A DNA stretch of 64,000 nt from Deinococcus arboris (GTDB lineage Bacteria; Deinococcota; Deinococci; Deinococcales; Deinococcaceae). Position 1 is the stretch's first letter. The number at the start of each line of letters is the position of its first letter. This document shows, piece after piece, positions 39,202-48,720 of this stretch. The position numbers and the translations under genes are program-made. Where the stretch lies: positions 62,001 through 126,000 of the forward strand of contig NZ_WQLB01000004.1 in NCBI RefSeq assembly GCF_009755355.1, in the 5' to 3' direction. The notes beneath the pieces are model-generated. The model saw only the letters and a list, made by a program, of their open reading frames with translations, had not been told where the DNA came from and did no database searches.

Positions 39202-39470
39202 GCCCCGCATGGTAGAGGCTGGGCTGGGGCGCACCGTCAACCTTGTGCAAGTGAGGCCGGCACAGAAGGAATCGCAGCAGACTCCGAACCCGTTTGCAGC
39301 GTGACGCAGCCAAGCGAGAAGCACCAGCAAGGGAGGTTGCGATGGCAGGGCATCAGGCTGCCCCTCTCCGGCGTTCCTCAGAATCAGGGCCGCCGTTCAA
39401 CTGACGGAAACCGCACATCAATCCTCCAGTTTGTGAGTGAAGTGTGGCCAGAAGTTGATGAACTGTTCAT

Positions 39471-40298
39471 ATGACACTCCCCTCTGCCTGGTGCCGCTGG
39501 CTGGCGGCCCTGCCCCTGCTGCTGGGGGGCGTAGGCGCGCAAACCGCCCTGCTGGCCTCGGACCAACCGGTGACCGAGGCGGGCCAGTTTGCCGGGCTGG
39601 TTGAGGCCGATTTTCTGGGCTGTAATCAGGCGACGCAGCGCGACGGCACGCTGGACCGGGTAGCGGGCCAGGTGCTGCGCGGCTTTGTCCTGAAGACTGA
39701 ATTGCAGCAGGCGGGCTACCCCGCCAAGCGCTTTAGCTCCTTCGTCCTGCCCAAACTGGGCAAGGCAGGGGCCGTGGCCGGGGCGCTGTCTGGGCAGTGT
39801 GCCCACCGGGCCGGCTTTACCCGCTACGGGGTCTCGGTGCAGGGGGGGCGCGCGGCGCTGGTGTATGTGCAGCCCGCGCAGCTGGACAGCGCGCAGGCGG
39901 GAACGTGGCTGACCCCCTTTCTGGCCCTGACCAATGAGGCGCGGCGCCAGGGCCAGCGCTGCGGCGACACGCTGTTTGCCCCGGCGCAGCCCCTGGTCTG
40001 GAACAGCGCCCTGGCGCAGGCGGCGCAGACCCAGGTGAACGATATGATTCGCCTGAACTTTCGCGGGCACATCAATCCCGTCACCGGCAGCGAGCCGCCA
40101 GAGCGCGCTTTGGCCAGCGGCTATCAGGGCACCCAGGTGGGCGAAAACGCCGCCTACAACGCGCTGACCCCCGAAGAAGCGCTGCGCACCCTGCTCGACA
40201 GCCCCGGCCACTGCCGGGTGCTGATGAACCCCGAATGGGTCAGCTTTGGGGCCGGGCTGGGCAACGGCACGCCGGGCACCACCTTCAGCACCTACTGA
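39471..40298 (+). CDS. Secreted CAP/SCP-domain protein
   Basis: A 275-residue exported protein. The signal peptide ends near GGVGAQT. A unique N-terminal part (about 25-140) follows, then a C-terminal CAP domain (about 150-275): LTPFLALTNEARRQGQRCGDTLF, LVWNSALAQAAQTQVNDMI, FRGHINPVTGSEPPERALASGYQ, VGENAAYNALTPEEALRTLLDSPGHCRVLMNPEWVSFGAGLG. The order of motifs (His, Glu-Asn, Ser-Pro-Gly-His) matches bacterial CAP proteins. Their function in bacteria is mostly unknown (extracellular binding or hydrolysis). Two cysteines (RCGD and HCRV) may form a disulfide. Confidence 0.88.
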   Translation: MTLPSAWCRWLAALPLLLGGVGAQTALLASDQPVTEAGQFAGLVEADFLGCNQATQRDGTLDRVAGQVLRGFVLKTELQQAGYPAKRFSSFVLPKLGKAGAVAGALSGQCAHRAGFTRYGVSVQGGRAALVYVQPAQLDSAQAGTWLTPFLALTNEARRQGQRCGDTLFAPAQPLVWNSALAQAAQTQVNDMIRLNFRGHINPVTGSEPPERALASGYQGTQVGENAAYNALTPEEALRTLLDSPGHCRVLMNPEWVSFGAGLGNGTPGTTFSTY

Positions 40299-40396
40299 GT
40301 GCAGACGTTTGGGCGGTAGCCCGGCGCCGTGAGGCCCGTCTTCACCGTTTCCTGCGCTGGGCGGGCACCGGCACACCGGCCCCTTAGGCTGCCCCT

Positions 40397-41737
40397 ATGC
40401 GAATCGTGATTGTGGGGGGCGTGGCCGCCGGCATGAGCGCCGCCAGCCGGGCCCGCCGCTTTGACCCACAGGCCGAGGTGGTGGTCTTTGACCGGGGCCG
40501 CGAGGTCAGCTACGGCGCCTGCGGCCTGCCCTACGTGATTGGCGGCCAGGTGGATCACTTTGACAAGCTGATCGCCCGCACCCCCGAGCAGCTGCGGGGC
40601 CGGGGCATTGCGGTGCGCACGGGGCACGAGGTGACAGGGATAGACGCCAGCGCCGCCACGGTGACCGTGGCCGACCGCGCCTCGGGGCGCAGTGTCACCG
40701 AACCCTACGACCGCCTGCTGATTGCCACCGGGGTCTCCCCCATTCGCCCGGACTGGGCCAGCACACCCCTGGGCGGCGTGCATGTGCTGCGGGACATTCC
40801 TGACGGGCAAGCGCTGGAGGCCAGCCTGAAAGGCGCCAAACGGGCCTGCGTGGTGGGCGGCGGCTACATCGGCCTGGAACTGGCTGAGGCCCTGCGCTGC
40901 CGTGGGCTCAGCGTGGTGCTGCTGGAGCGCGACCCAGAGGTGGCCGGGCGCATGCTGGACACCGGGCTGCAGCGGCAGGTGCGCGCCGAACTGGAACGGA
41001 ATGGCGTGGACGTGCGCTGCGGCGTGACCGTCCAGGGTCTGACAGGCCAGGGGCGCGTGAGCGGCGTGCAAACCGACCGCGGCCTGGTGCGCGCCGACGT
41101 GGTGGTGGTGGCGGTGGGGGTCAAACCCAATGTAGCCCTGGCCAAAGCCGCCGGGGCGCGGCTGGGCAAGACCGGCGCCGTGGCAGTCAATCTGAAGCAG
41201 GAAACCGGCGTGCCTGGTGTCTACGCGGCGGGCGACAACGCCGAGGCGCTGCACCGGGTCACGCGGCGGCGGGTGCATATTCCGCTGGGCCTGACCGCCA
41301 ACCGCATGGGGCGCGTGGCCGGGGTCAACATGGCGGGCGGCGACGCCCGGTTTCCGGGGGTGGTGGGCACCGGGATCTTCAAAACCTTTGGGCTGGGCGT
41401 GGCCCGCACCGGCCTGACTCAGGCACAGGCCGAGGACCTGGGCCTGAAGGCGACCAGCGTGGACGTGACCAGCACCGACTACGCGGGCTACTACTCGGGG
41501 GCCAAACCCATTCATGTGCGCCTGACGGGGGAACAGAGAACGGGCCGCCTGCTGGGCGCCCAGTTGATCGGCCAGAACCACGAGAGCGTGAAGCGGGTGG
41601 ATGTGGTCTCGACCCTGCTGCATTCACGCGGCACCGCGCAGCAGCTCTTTGACGCCGACCTGGCGTATGCCCCGCCGTTTAGCAGCGTCTGGGACGTGCT
41701 GCTGGTGGCGGCTGACCGGCTACATAGGGTGTTGTAG
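40397..41737 (+). CDS. CoA-disulfide-reductase-like pyridine nucleotide flavoprotein
   Basis: A 446-residue FAD/NAD(P)H oxidoreductase: FAD motif IVGGVAAGMSAASRARR, the single redox cysteine C42 in SYGACGLPY (as in CoA-disulfide reductase, NADH oxidase and persulfide reductase), the NAD(P)H motif VVGGGYIGLELAEAL, GVYAAGDNAEALH and a C-terminal dimer domain with AYAPPFSSVWDVL. No rhodanese domain is fused. It should maintain reduced thiols or persulfides. TAGGCT lies 6 nt before the ATG. Substrate choice among CoA disulfide, NADH/O2 and persulfide cannot be made here. Confidence 0.92.
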   Translation: MRIVIVGGVAAGMSAASRARRFDPQAEVVVFDRGREVSYGACGLPYVIGGQVDHFDKLIARTPEQLRGRGIAVRTGHEVTGIDASAATVTVADRASGRSVTEPYDRLLIATGVSPIRPDWASTPLGGVHVLRDIPDGQALEASLKGAKRACVVGGGYIGLELAEALRCRGLSVVLLERDPEVAGRMLDTGLQRQVRAELERNGVDVRCGVTVQGLTGQGRVSGVQTDRGLVRADVVVVAVGVKPNVALAKAAGARLGKTGAVAVNLKQETGVPGVYAAGDNAEALHRVTRRRVHIPLGLTANRMGRVAGVNMAGGDARFPGVVGTGIFKTFGLGVARTGLTQAQAEDLGLKATSVDVTSTDYAGYYSGAKPIHVRLTGEQRTGRLLGAQLIGQNHESVKRVDVVSTLLHSRGTAQQLFDADLAYAPPFSSVWDVLLVAADRLHRVL

Positions 41738-41792
41738 GCCCAGAGCCGATGTGCGGACGGCCCGCACGCCCCCGCGTGCAACACTACCGGGC

Positions 41793-43118
41793 GTGTTGCG
41801 CTGCCTTGTCCTTGCCGGTCTGCTGACCAGTTCCGCCCTGGCTGGGCTCTCCCAGCCCGCAGACCGCCTGGCCGCCAGCCTGGGGCTGCCTGCGGGCAGC
41901 TATGAGGCGGCGCTGCGGGTCGAGTCACTGGGCCTGAACCTCTGGCCGGGCAGCCTGCGCCTGAAAGACCCCGCGCTGCTGGGCAGCAAGCAGCAGGCGC
42001 TGACCTTTGAAGAAGGGCCCGCCTTTTATGGCCTGCACTGCCTGGACGCCGAGGTGTACCACGCGCCCGCCGTGTTTTCTGATTTCACGGCCCTGCGCGC
42101 CGCCCTCTTTGATCTTCCGGGCGTGGTGGGCCTGGGAGATGACGGCCGGGGCTTTCTTTTTCGCCGCGCCGCCACCTTTGGCTGGTTGCAGTGGGGCGCC
42201 GGGGCGCTGCGCCTGAATGTCTGTCAGACCGAGCCAGCGGCAGACTCGGCCGCTACCTTTGCCCCGCTGCTGAGCGTTCATCAGGGGGCAGGGGCCGCCG
42301 CGCCAGTGACCAGCGCCACTGGCCTGCTGGCCTGGTGCAGCGCCGAGCAGGGCGCCTGGCAGCGGCAGCTGGCTCTCGGGTCGCTGGGCGAGCCCGCCGT
42401 CAGCCCGGACGGCCGCCTGCTGGCCGTCAGCGGCTTTGATCCCCGGCCAGTCATTTTTGTGCTGAGCACCAGCAGTGGCGAGACCCTGCACCGCCTGTCC
42501 CGGCCCAACGGCACCTCATCGCTCAGCTTTGCCGGCGACAGCCAGAGCCTGCTGGCCCAGGACTTCGCCGGCACCTACACCCTGCTGGACACTGCCTCGG
42601 GGCAGGTACGGCGCGAATGGAGTCAGCCGGGCTGGGGCGGCTTCGCGCTGATCGGCGGCGGGGCCAGCCGCTTTATCCAGACCGGCTCGCGCCACCAGCC
42701 GCTGCGGGTGATTGACGCGGCCACCGGCAAGATCACGCGCACCCTCAACAGCATGGCGGTCAGCGCCGACACCCTGACCCCCGACGGCCTCTGGGCCGTC
42801 ACCCTGGAAGAGTCCGGGAAGCTCAGCGCTTACCGCGCGCAGGACGCCAGCGCCGCCATTGCCAGAAAGGCCGACCACACCGGGACCGTGGATCAGCCCC
42901 TGGACCTCAAGAACAGCCCGGCCGCCCTGCTGCCTGGCCGGCACCCCGACAGCGTGCTGATTCTGGTCCAGACCCCCAGGCTGCGCAGGGTTCAGGTACT
43001 GGAATGGCAGGTGGGAACAGCGGTGGCCGCCCCAGTCCTGACCCTGAACCCCGGCGAGCAGCTGACCCTGAACCGCGCCACCGGCGCCCTGACCGCGCTG
43101 CCCGCCTGTTTACCCTGA
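41793..43118 (+). CDS. Secreted beta-propeller-like (WD40-type) protein
   Basis: A 441-residue exported protein starting MLRCLVLAGLLTSSALAG. The N-terminal 170 residues have no recognised family. The C-terminal half shows repeated strands such as GEPAVSPDGRLLAVSGFDPRPVIFVLSTSSGETLHRLSRPNGTSSLSFAGDSQSLLAQDFAGTYTLLDTASGQVRREW, typical of propeller repeats, though too few are visible to form a whole propeller with confidence. The GTG at 41793 gives a clean signal peptide. The near -10 sequence AACACT is 7 nt upstream. The longer frame overlaps the preceding gene and was rejected. Function unknown. Confidence 0.75.
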   Translation: MLRCLVLAGLLTSSALAGLSQPADRLAASLGLPAGSYEAALRVESLGLNLWPGSLRLKDPALLGSKQQALTFEEGPAFYGLHCLDAEVYHAPAVFSDFTALRAALFDLPGVVGLGDDGRGFLFRRAATFGWLQWGAGALRLNVCQTEPAADSAATFAPLLSVHQGAGAAAPVTSATGLLAWCSAEQGAWQRQLALGSLGEPAVSPDGRLLAVSGFDPRPVIFVLSTSSGETLHRLSRPNGTSSLSFAGDSQSLLAQDFAGTYTLLDTASGQVRREWSQPGWGGFALIGGGASRFIQTGSRHQPLRVIDAATGKITRTLNSMAVSADTLTPDGLWAVTLEESGKLSAYRAQDASAAIARKADHTGTVDQPLDLKNSPAALLPGRHPDSVLILVQTPRLRRVQVLEWQVGTAVAAPVLTLNPGEQLTLNRATGALTALPACLP

Positions 43119-43154
43119 GCGCGTGCTTAGCCAGGCTGCATGATGGTCCAGCCT

Positions 43155-44783
43155 CTATGCCCGCACCAGATACGCGCTGTCAATCACCGCCAGCGCCCGC
43201 ACCTGGGCCAGTTGTTCGGCGCTGAGGCTGTCATCCAGGGTCAGGGTAAACAGCGCCTGCCCGCCCTTCTGGGCGCGGCCCAGGGCCATCCCGGCAATGT
43301 TGACGCCCCAGCCGCCCAGCAGCGCCGAGAGCTGGGCCACCGCGCCGGGCTTGTCCTGGTTGCTGGCAATCAGAATGTAGCCTTCGGGCTCCAGTTCCAC
43401 CCGGAAGTCGCGCAGGCGGGTCAGGCGGGGGCTGCGGCCAAACACGGTGCCGCCCACCGTGCGGGTGCGCTCTTTCTCCTGGCCGCCGCCACTTCTGACC
43501 TTGACGACCACCTCGGTCTGGTAGTCGGGGCTGTCTGTCTCTTCCCGGACCGCCAGATTCAGGCCGCGCTCCTTGGCCAGGGCGCGGGCGTTAATCATGT
43601 TGGGGGTCTCGTCGGTGCGCCCCGACAGGTAGCCCACCAGCACACTGGTCACCACGGGGGCGGGGTCAGCGGGGAACTCGCCCCGGAACGTCACTTCCAG
43701 GTCATGCGCGCCGGGCAGGAGCTGGGCCAGAATCCGTCCTAGCTTTTCACCCAGTTGCAGGTAACCGCCCAGGGCTTCCAGCGTCTTGGCGTCCAGGGCC
43801 GGGGCATTGACGGCACCCTTACTCACGTCTCCCTGAAGGGCGGCCAGCACCCGCGAGACAATCTCGGCGCCCACCCGCTCCTGGGCCTCGGCGGTGTTGG
43901 CCCCCAGGTGGGCGGTGATCCCCAGGTTGGGCGCGCTCAGGAAGGGGTGGTCGGGGGCCGGGGGCTCTTCCTCGAAGACGTCCACACCAGCGGCGAACAG
44001 ATGACCTGACTTCAGGGCCTCGACCAGCGCCGCCTCCTCAATGATGCCGCCGCGCGCCGCGTTCACGGCAATGGCGCCGGGCCGCAGGCGCGCCAGTTCG
44101 GCGGCGCCAATCATGCCGCGCGTTTCCTCGGTCAGGGGGGTATGGACGGTCAGGGCGTCCACCTGCGCCAGCAGCTCGTCCAGAGTGGCGGCGCGCGCAA
44201 TCCCCAGGCGCTCGAACTTGCTGTCGGGCACGTAGGGGTCGTAGGCCATCACGTTCATCCGCAGGCCCTGGGCGCGGTCGGCCACAATCGAGCCGATGCG
44301 CCCCAGACCCACGATGCCCAGCGTTCTGTCTTTCAGTTCCAGGCCCAGGTACTTGCGGTCCCATTCGCCAGCCCGCGTCTTGCGGTCGCTGCGGGTCAGG
44401 CCGCGCGCGGCGGCCATCAGGTGCATGACCGCCAGCTCGGCGGCCGAGACGTTGTTGCTTTCCGGCGCATTCAGAATCAGCAGGCCCCTGAGGCTGGCGT
44501 AATCCAGGTCAATGTTATCCACGCCCACCCCGCCGCGCCCAATCACGCGCAGGCGGGGCCCAGCCGCGTCAATCAGTTCGCGGTCCACGCGGGTGCGGCT
44601 GCGGGTAATCAGGGCGTCGTAACTGGGAAGGCGGCGCAGGGTCTCCTCGCGGGGCATGTTGCCGGCGTAGTCAATCTCAAAGCCCTCGTGCTGCAGCTCG
44701 CCGGGGTTCATCTCGTCGCAAATGAGGACGCGCAGGGGCGAAGCGCGGCCCTCTTGGGCCTGGACAGGAGCAGCGGCGGTCAT
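43155..44783 (-). CDS. serA: D-3-phosphoglycerate dehydrogenase
   Basis: A 542-residue long-type enzyme oxidising 3-phosphoglycerate, the entry to serine synthesis. The NAD-binding domain has LGIVGLGRIGSIVADRAQG. The catalytic Arg, Glu and His are in NAARGGIIEEAALVEAL, GVDVFEEEPP and LGITAHLGANTAEAQERV. An intervening (ASB) domain follows, then a C-terminal ACT domain (YILIASNQDKPGAVAQLSALLGGWGVNIAGMALGR), which usually mediates serine feedback. The ATG has TACCCT 7 nt upstream, so it is probably leaderless. Confidence 0.96.
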   Translation of the reverse strand: MTAAAPVQAQEGRASPLRVLICDEMNPGELQHEGFEIDYAGNMPREETLRRLPSYDALITRSRTRVDRELIDAAGPRLRVIGRGGVGVDNIDLDYASLRGLLILNAPESNNVSAAELAVMHLMAAARGLTRSDRKTRAGEWDRKYLGLELKDRTLGIVGLGRIGSIVADRAQGLRMNVMAYDPYVPDSKFERLGIARAATLDELLAQVDALTVHTPLTEETRGMIGAAELARLRPGAIAVNAARGGIIEEAALVEALKSGHLFAAGVDVFEEEPPAPDHPFLSAPNLGITAHLGANTAEAQERVGAEIVSRVLAALQGDVSKGAVNAPALDAKTLEALGGYLQLGEKLGRILAQLLPGAHDLEVTFRGEFPADPAPVVTSVLVGYLSGRTDETPNMINARALAKERGLNLAVREETDSPDYQTEVVVKVRSGGGQEKERTRTVGGTVFGRSPRLTRLRDFRVELEPEGYILIASNQDKPGAVAQLSALLGGWGVNIAGMALGRAQKGGQALFTLTLDDSLSAEQLAQVRALAVIDSAYLVRA

Positions 44784-44937
44784 GCCCCTCAGGGTACGGG
44801 CCGGGCGGGCGCGCGCGCAGCAATTGGCTAGGGGGAGACGGCCAGCAGCCCACGGCCGGGGACCGCCGGGGCTTCACCTTCCTCTGACCCAGGGGCTTGC
44901 AAGAACCGTGCCAGAGTTCGCGCCCTAGCATGGGCCC

Positions 44938-44982
44938 ATGCAAAGCGTCCTTTCCCCCCGGTGGTCCCTGTGGCCCGCCTGA
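44938..44982 (+). CDS. Possible leaderless 14-codon mini-ORF before the GGDEF gene
   Basis: MQSVLSPRWSLWPA: ATG 6 nt downstream of TAGCAT. The ORF overlaps the GGDEF gene's GTG (44961) in another frame. The C6 run inside it would join the two frames if one C were added, so this could be a coupled mini-ORF, a slippage site or a sequence error. Confidence 0.3.
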   Translation: MQSVLSPRWSLWPA

Positions 44983-46367
44983 GCCGCGCGCAGGCCAGCA
45001 CAGGCCACACGGTGCTGGTGGTTGACGACGACGCCGAGCTGCGCGCCACCGTCGAGCGCCTGCTGCGCAGCTGCGGCCACGAGGTCCTGAGCGCCGAGAG
45101 CGGCGAAGAGGCCCTGCGGCTGGTCGCGCAGCACGACATTCACCTGATGCTGCTGGACTACTTTATGGCCGGCATGACGGGCGAGGACGTGGTGCGCGAG
45201 TTGCGGGCGCGCGGGTACGGCCTTCAGGTGGTGCTGCAAACCGGCTACGCTTCAGAGCGCCCTCCCCGCGATATGCTGCGCGACCTCGACATTCAGGGCT
45301 ACCACGACAAGTCCGAAGGCCCGGACAAGCTGCTGGTGTGGGTGGACGCCGCCCTGAAAGCGCACCGCCACATGCGGGCCATCACGGCGTCGCGCGACGG
45401 CCTGAACCACATCCTCCAGGCGGCGCCGCAGCTGCACCGCCTGCAGTCTCTGGACGACCTGCTGCGCGGGATTCTGCTGCAGTTGCAGGGCATTCTGGGC
45501 TTCTCTGGGGCCTGCGTGGCGGTGCTGCCGGATGGCCGCGACCCCGCCCTGAGCGCGGCCCCGGCCCAGACTTTCGAGGTGCGAGTGGCCACCGGCCGCT
45601 TCGAGGGCCGCCAGTGGCCCGACCTGACCGACTTTGAGCGCGCCGCCGTGGCCGAGGCCGCGCGCCGGGGCAAACCCAGCCGCACGCCGCTGACGGCCCT
45701 GCCGCTGCAAGCGGGCGACCGCAACGTGGGCGTGGTGCTGGTGGACCTGGAACCGCCAGCGGCGGCGGCGGCCGACCTGACCCTGTTAGAAGTCTTCGCC
45801 GCGCAGGCGGCGGTGGCCATTCAGAACGTGCAGCTGTTTGAACTGGCGACCACCGACGACCTGACCGGCCTGATGAACCGCCGCGCCTGGGCCGGGCGCC
45901 TGGACGAGGCGCTGCGCCTGGGCGCGCGCCACGCGCACCCGACCAGCATCCTGCTGATCGACGTGGACCATTTCAAGCGTGTGAACGACACCTACGGCCA
46001 CCTGGCGGGCGACGCGCTGCTGCGGCTGCTGGGCGCGGCGCTGCGCGAGCAGGTGCGCGCCACCGACCTGGCCGGACGGTACGGCGGCGAGGAACTGGCG
46101 GTGCTGCTGCCGCACACCGGCCCCGAGGGCGCGCGGATTCTGGCCGAGCGCCTGCGTGAACACATCGCGGCGCTGCGCCTGCCCTGGGACGGCCAGGAGG
46201 TGCGGGTCACGGCCAGCATTGGCGTGGCGACCGACCCCGGCGGCCCAGGTTCATTGAGCGCGCCCCGGCTGCTCAGCCAGACCGATGAGGCGCTGTACGC
46301 CGCCAAGGGCGCGGGCCGTAACCGGGTGCAGGTCGCGCCCGCACACGCCCTGGCCGCCCAGGGGTAG
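44961..46367 (+). CDS. Response regulator with GAF and GGDEF domains (diguanylate cyclase)
   Basis: A 468-residue protein. The receiver domain is at about 15-130 (VLVVDDDAELRATVERLL, phosphoacceptor Asp in LMLLDYFMAGMTG, Lys in YHDKSEG). A GAF domain lies at about 150-290 and the GGDEF domain at about 300-460, with the intact active site GGEEL (375-379), which should make cyclic di-GMP. GGEEL is an accepted active variant of GGDEF. No I-site RxxD is obvious before it. The GTG 44961 start is uncertain; GTG 44970 is also possible. A PAS kinase gene begins 7 nt downstream, probably the phosphodonor. Confidence 0.9.
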   Translation: MVPVARLSRAQASTGHTVLVVDDDAELRATVERLLRSCGHEVLSAESGEEALRLVAQHDIHLMLLDYFMAGMTGEDVVRELRARGYGLQVVLQTGYASERPPRDMLRDLDIQGYHDKSEGPDKLLVWVDAALKAHRHMRAITASRDGLNHILQAAPQLHRLQSLDDLLRGILLQLQGILGFSGACVAVLPDGRDPALSAAPAQTFEVRVATGRFEGRQWPDLTDFERAAVAEAARRGKPSRTPLTALPLQAGDRNVGVVLVDLEPPAAAAADLTLLEVFAAQAAVAIQNVQLFELATTDDLTGLMNRRAWAGRLDEALRLGARHAHPTSILLIDVDHFKRVNDTYGHLAGDALLRLLGAALREQVRATDLAGRYGGEELAVLLPHTGPEGARILAERLREHIAALRLPWDGQEVRVTASIGVATDPGGPGSLSAPRLLSQTDEALYAAKGAGRNRVQVAPAHALAAQG

Positions 46368-46374
46368 GCCGAAG

Positions 46375-48720
46375 ATGCCCCTAGAGGAGCAGCGGACTCT
46401 GACGCGCCTGGCCGGGCTGGTGCAGGGGGTCGTGTGGCAGGCTGACCCCCAGACCCGCAACGCCACCTTTGTCTCAGAGCGGCTGACGGCCATGACGGGC
46501 TTCACGCCGCAGCAGTGGCTGACCACGCCGGGCTTCTGGGAGGCCCACCTGCATCCCGAGGACCGGGCGCAGGTCATGCAGGCCCACGCACAGAGCATGC
46601 ACAGTGGCGAGGCCCTGTCGCTGGAATACCGCTTCTTTGCCGCCGACGGCCGCGTGCTGTGGCTGCGCGACCTGATGACGCCCGTGATGGAAGGTGGGCA
46701 ACTGGTCGCGCTGGGCGGCGTCATGCTGGACGTGACGGCCGAGCGCGAGCAGCAGGGCGCCCTGCGCGCCGCCCGTGACCGCTTTGAGCAGGTCTTCCAG
46801 ACCAGCCCGGTGGGCCTGGCGCTGATTGACACGGCGTCGGGGCAGGTGCAGCAGGCCAACCCGGCCTTCTGGGCGGTGGTGGGCGGGCCGCTGGCCGACC
46901 TCTACGGCGCCGGGCCGCACGGCCAGCCGCTGTGGACCGAGCCACAGGATCAGGAAGCCCTGCGCGCCGCGCTGACAGGTGGCCAGGCCGCCCACGACCT
47001 GCCCGCGCGCTGGCAGCGCCAGGCTGGCCCAGAGTCACCCGCCGAGGTGCGCGACGTGCGCCTGTCGGCCGAACCGCTGGACGCCCAGGCCGGCACCAGC
47101 CTGCTGACGGTGGAAGACGTGACCGAGCGCCTGAAAGCCGAGACGCAGCTGAAAGCCAGTGAGCGGCGGTTCCGGGCCCTCGTTCAGCACAGTCACGACC
47201 TGCTGACAGTGGTGCGTCCGGATGGAGAGCTGATCTACGCCAGCCCAGCCATGAGCGAGGTGCTGGGCCACGACGGCGAGGCGGTGCGCGGCGAGCAGGT
47301 GCTGGACCATATGCACCCCGACGAACACGACGCCATTCGCGCCGAGTTTGCCAAGGCGGTCTTCGGCGGCCCCGGCGCGACTGCCCGCCTGACCAGCCGC
47401 TTTCGGCGCCGGGACGGGCAGTACCGTTACCTGGAATGGGTGGCGACCAACCAGCTGGACGACCCGCACATTCGCGGCATGGTCATGAACTCGCGCGACG
47501 TGACCGAGCGGGTCGAGTCGGAGCAGGCGCTGCAAGACAGCCAGAAGACCTTTGCGGCGCTGTTCGAGGCCTCACCCGACGCCATCTTGCTGGTGGACTT
47601 TGCCGGGGACATGCCGATTGTGCAGTGCAATGAGGTTGCGGCCCGGATGCGGGGTTACACGCGCGAAGAACTGACGGGCCAGAGCACCTACCTCTCCTTG
47701 CCCGGCGGCGCGGCGCTGCTGGCCGACCACGCCGCCAACGAAAGCTTCCGGCAACGCGTCCGTGAAACCGGGCGGCTGTACTTTGACGCCGAACATCTGC
47801 GCAAGGACGGCAGCATTTACCCTGTCGAGATCAATCTGGCGCTGGTGACCCTGGGTGGGCGCGAGATGCTCCTGAGCGTGGAGCGCGACATTTCGGCGCG
47901 GCGGGACGCCGAAGCGGCGCTGCAATCCAGTCAGACGCGGCTGCTGGCCAGCGAGAAGCTGGCGGGCCTGGGCCGCCTGACCGCCGGGCTGGCCCATGAA
48001 ATCAACACGCCGCTGGCCGCCACCATGAACGAACTGCACGAGGCCACGCGCCTGACCCAGGAATACCAGGACTCCGCAGGCCACCCCGAGGTCACGCCAG
48101 ACGACCACCGCGAGATCGCCCGCGAACTGGGCGCAGCGCTGGACGCGGCGGGGCGCAACCTCACCCGCATCGGGGACTTTATCCGAAAAATCCGCTCTCA
48201 TACCCGCGACGCCGCCACCGGGCGCCACAGCTTCGACGCGGTACGCGCCGTGGACGACACCCTGGCCATGCTGGCCCACGAGGCGCGCGCCGCCCAGATT
48301 CAGCTGCATTTCGAGCGCCCCAAAGAAGCCGTCACCCTGCACGGCGAACCCGGCCGCCTGACCCAGATTGTAACCAACCTGGTCGTGAACGGCATTCACG
48401 CCACGCCCCCCGGCGGCACCGTGACCGTGCGCTTTGGCGAGCAGGAGGGTGCGCGCACCTTGCAGGTTGAGGACACGGGCAGCGGCATTCCCACAGCCGT
48501 GCTGCCGCGCATTTTCGAGCCGATGTTCACCACCAAAGAGGTCGGCAAGGGCACGGGCCTGGGCCTGTCTATCATTCACGACATCGTGACCGGCCACTTT
48601 GGCGGCGAGATCGGTGTGCAGACCCACACCGGGCAGGGCACGACCTTTACCGTTAGCTTTCCCAACAAAGGACCAGAAGCGCCCGCCGACATTAGCCGCC
48701 CAGCCGAAGCCACGCCCTGA
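46375..48720 (+). CDS. Multi-PAS sensor histidine kinase
   Basis: A 781-residue kinase with no clear transmembrane segment. Four PAS-like domains span about 5-505 (for example FWEAHLHPEDRAQVMQAHAQSMHSGEALSLEYRF and MSEVLGHDGEAVRGEQVLDHMHPDEHD). The HisKA helix carries H541 (LTAGLAHEINTPLAATMNEL). The ATPase has the N-box VTNLVVNGIHATPPGG, the G1 box VEDTGSGIP and the G2 box KGTGLGLSIIHDIVTGHFGG. It is probably cytosolic and senses redox or ligand signals through PAS. It lies 7 nt after the GGDEF regulator in the same direction and likely phosphorylates it. Confidence 0.93.
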   Translation: MPLEEQRTLTRLAGLVQGVVWQADPQTRNATFVSERLTAMTGFTPQQWLTTPGFWEAHLHPEDRAQVMQAHAQSMHSGEALSLEYRFFAADGRVLWLRDLMTPVMEGGQLVALGGVMLDVTAEREQQGALRAARDRFEQVFQTSPVGLALIDTASGQVQQANPAFWAVVGGPLADLYGAGPHGQPLWTEPQDQEALRAALTGGQAAHDLPARWQRQAGPESPAEVRDVRLSAEPLDAQAGTSLLTVEDVTERLKAETQLKASERRFRALVQHSHDLLTVVRPDGELIYASPAMSEVLGHDGEAVRGEQVLDHMHPDEHDAIRAEFAKAVFGGPGATARLTSRFRRRDGQYRYLEWVATNQLDDPHIRGMVMNSRDVTERVESEQALQDSQKTFAALFEASPDAILLVDFAGDMPIVQCNEVAARMRGYTREELTGQSTYLSLPGGAALLADHAANESFRQRVRETGRLYFDAEHLRKDGSIYPVEINLALVTLGGREMLLSVERDISARRDAEAALQSSQTRLLASEKLAGLGRLTAGLAHEINTPLAATMNELHEATRLTQEYQDSAGHPEVTPDDHREIARELGAALDAAGRNLTRIGDFIRKIRSHTRDAATGRHSFDAVRAVDDTLAMLAHEARAAQIQLHFERPKEAVTLHGEPGRLTQIVTNLVVNGIHATPPGGTVTVRFGEQEGARTLQVEDTGSGIPTAVLPRIFEPMFTTKEVGKGTGLGLSIIHDIVTGHFGGEIGVQTHTGQGTTFTVSFPNKGPEAPADISRPAEATP

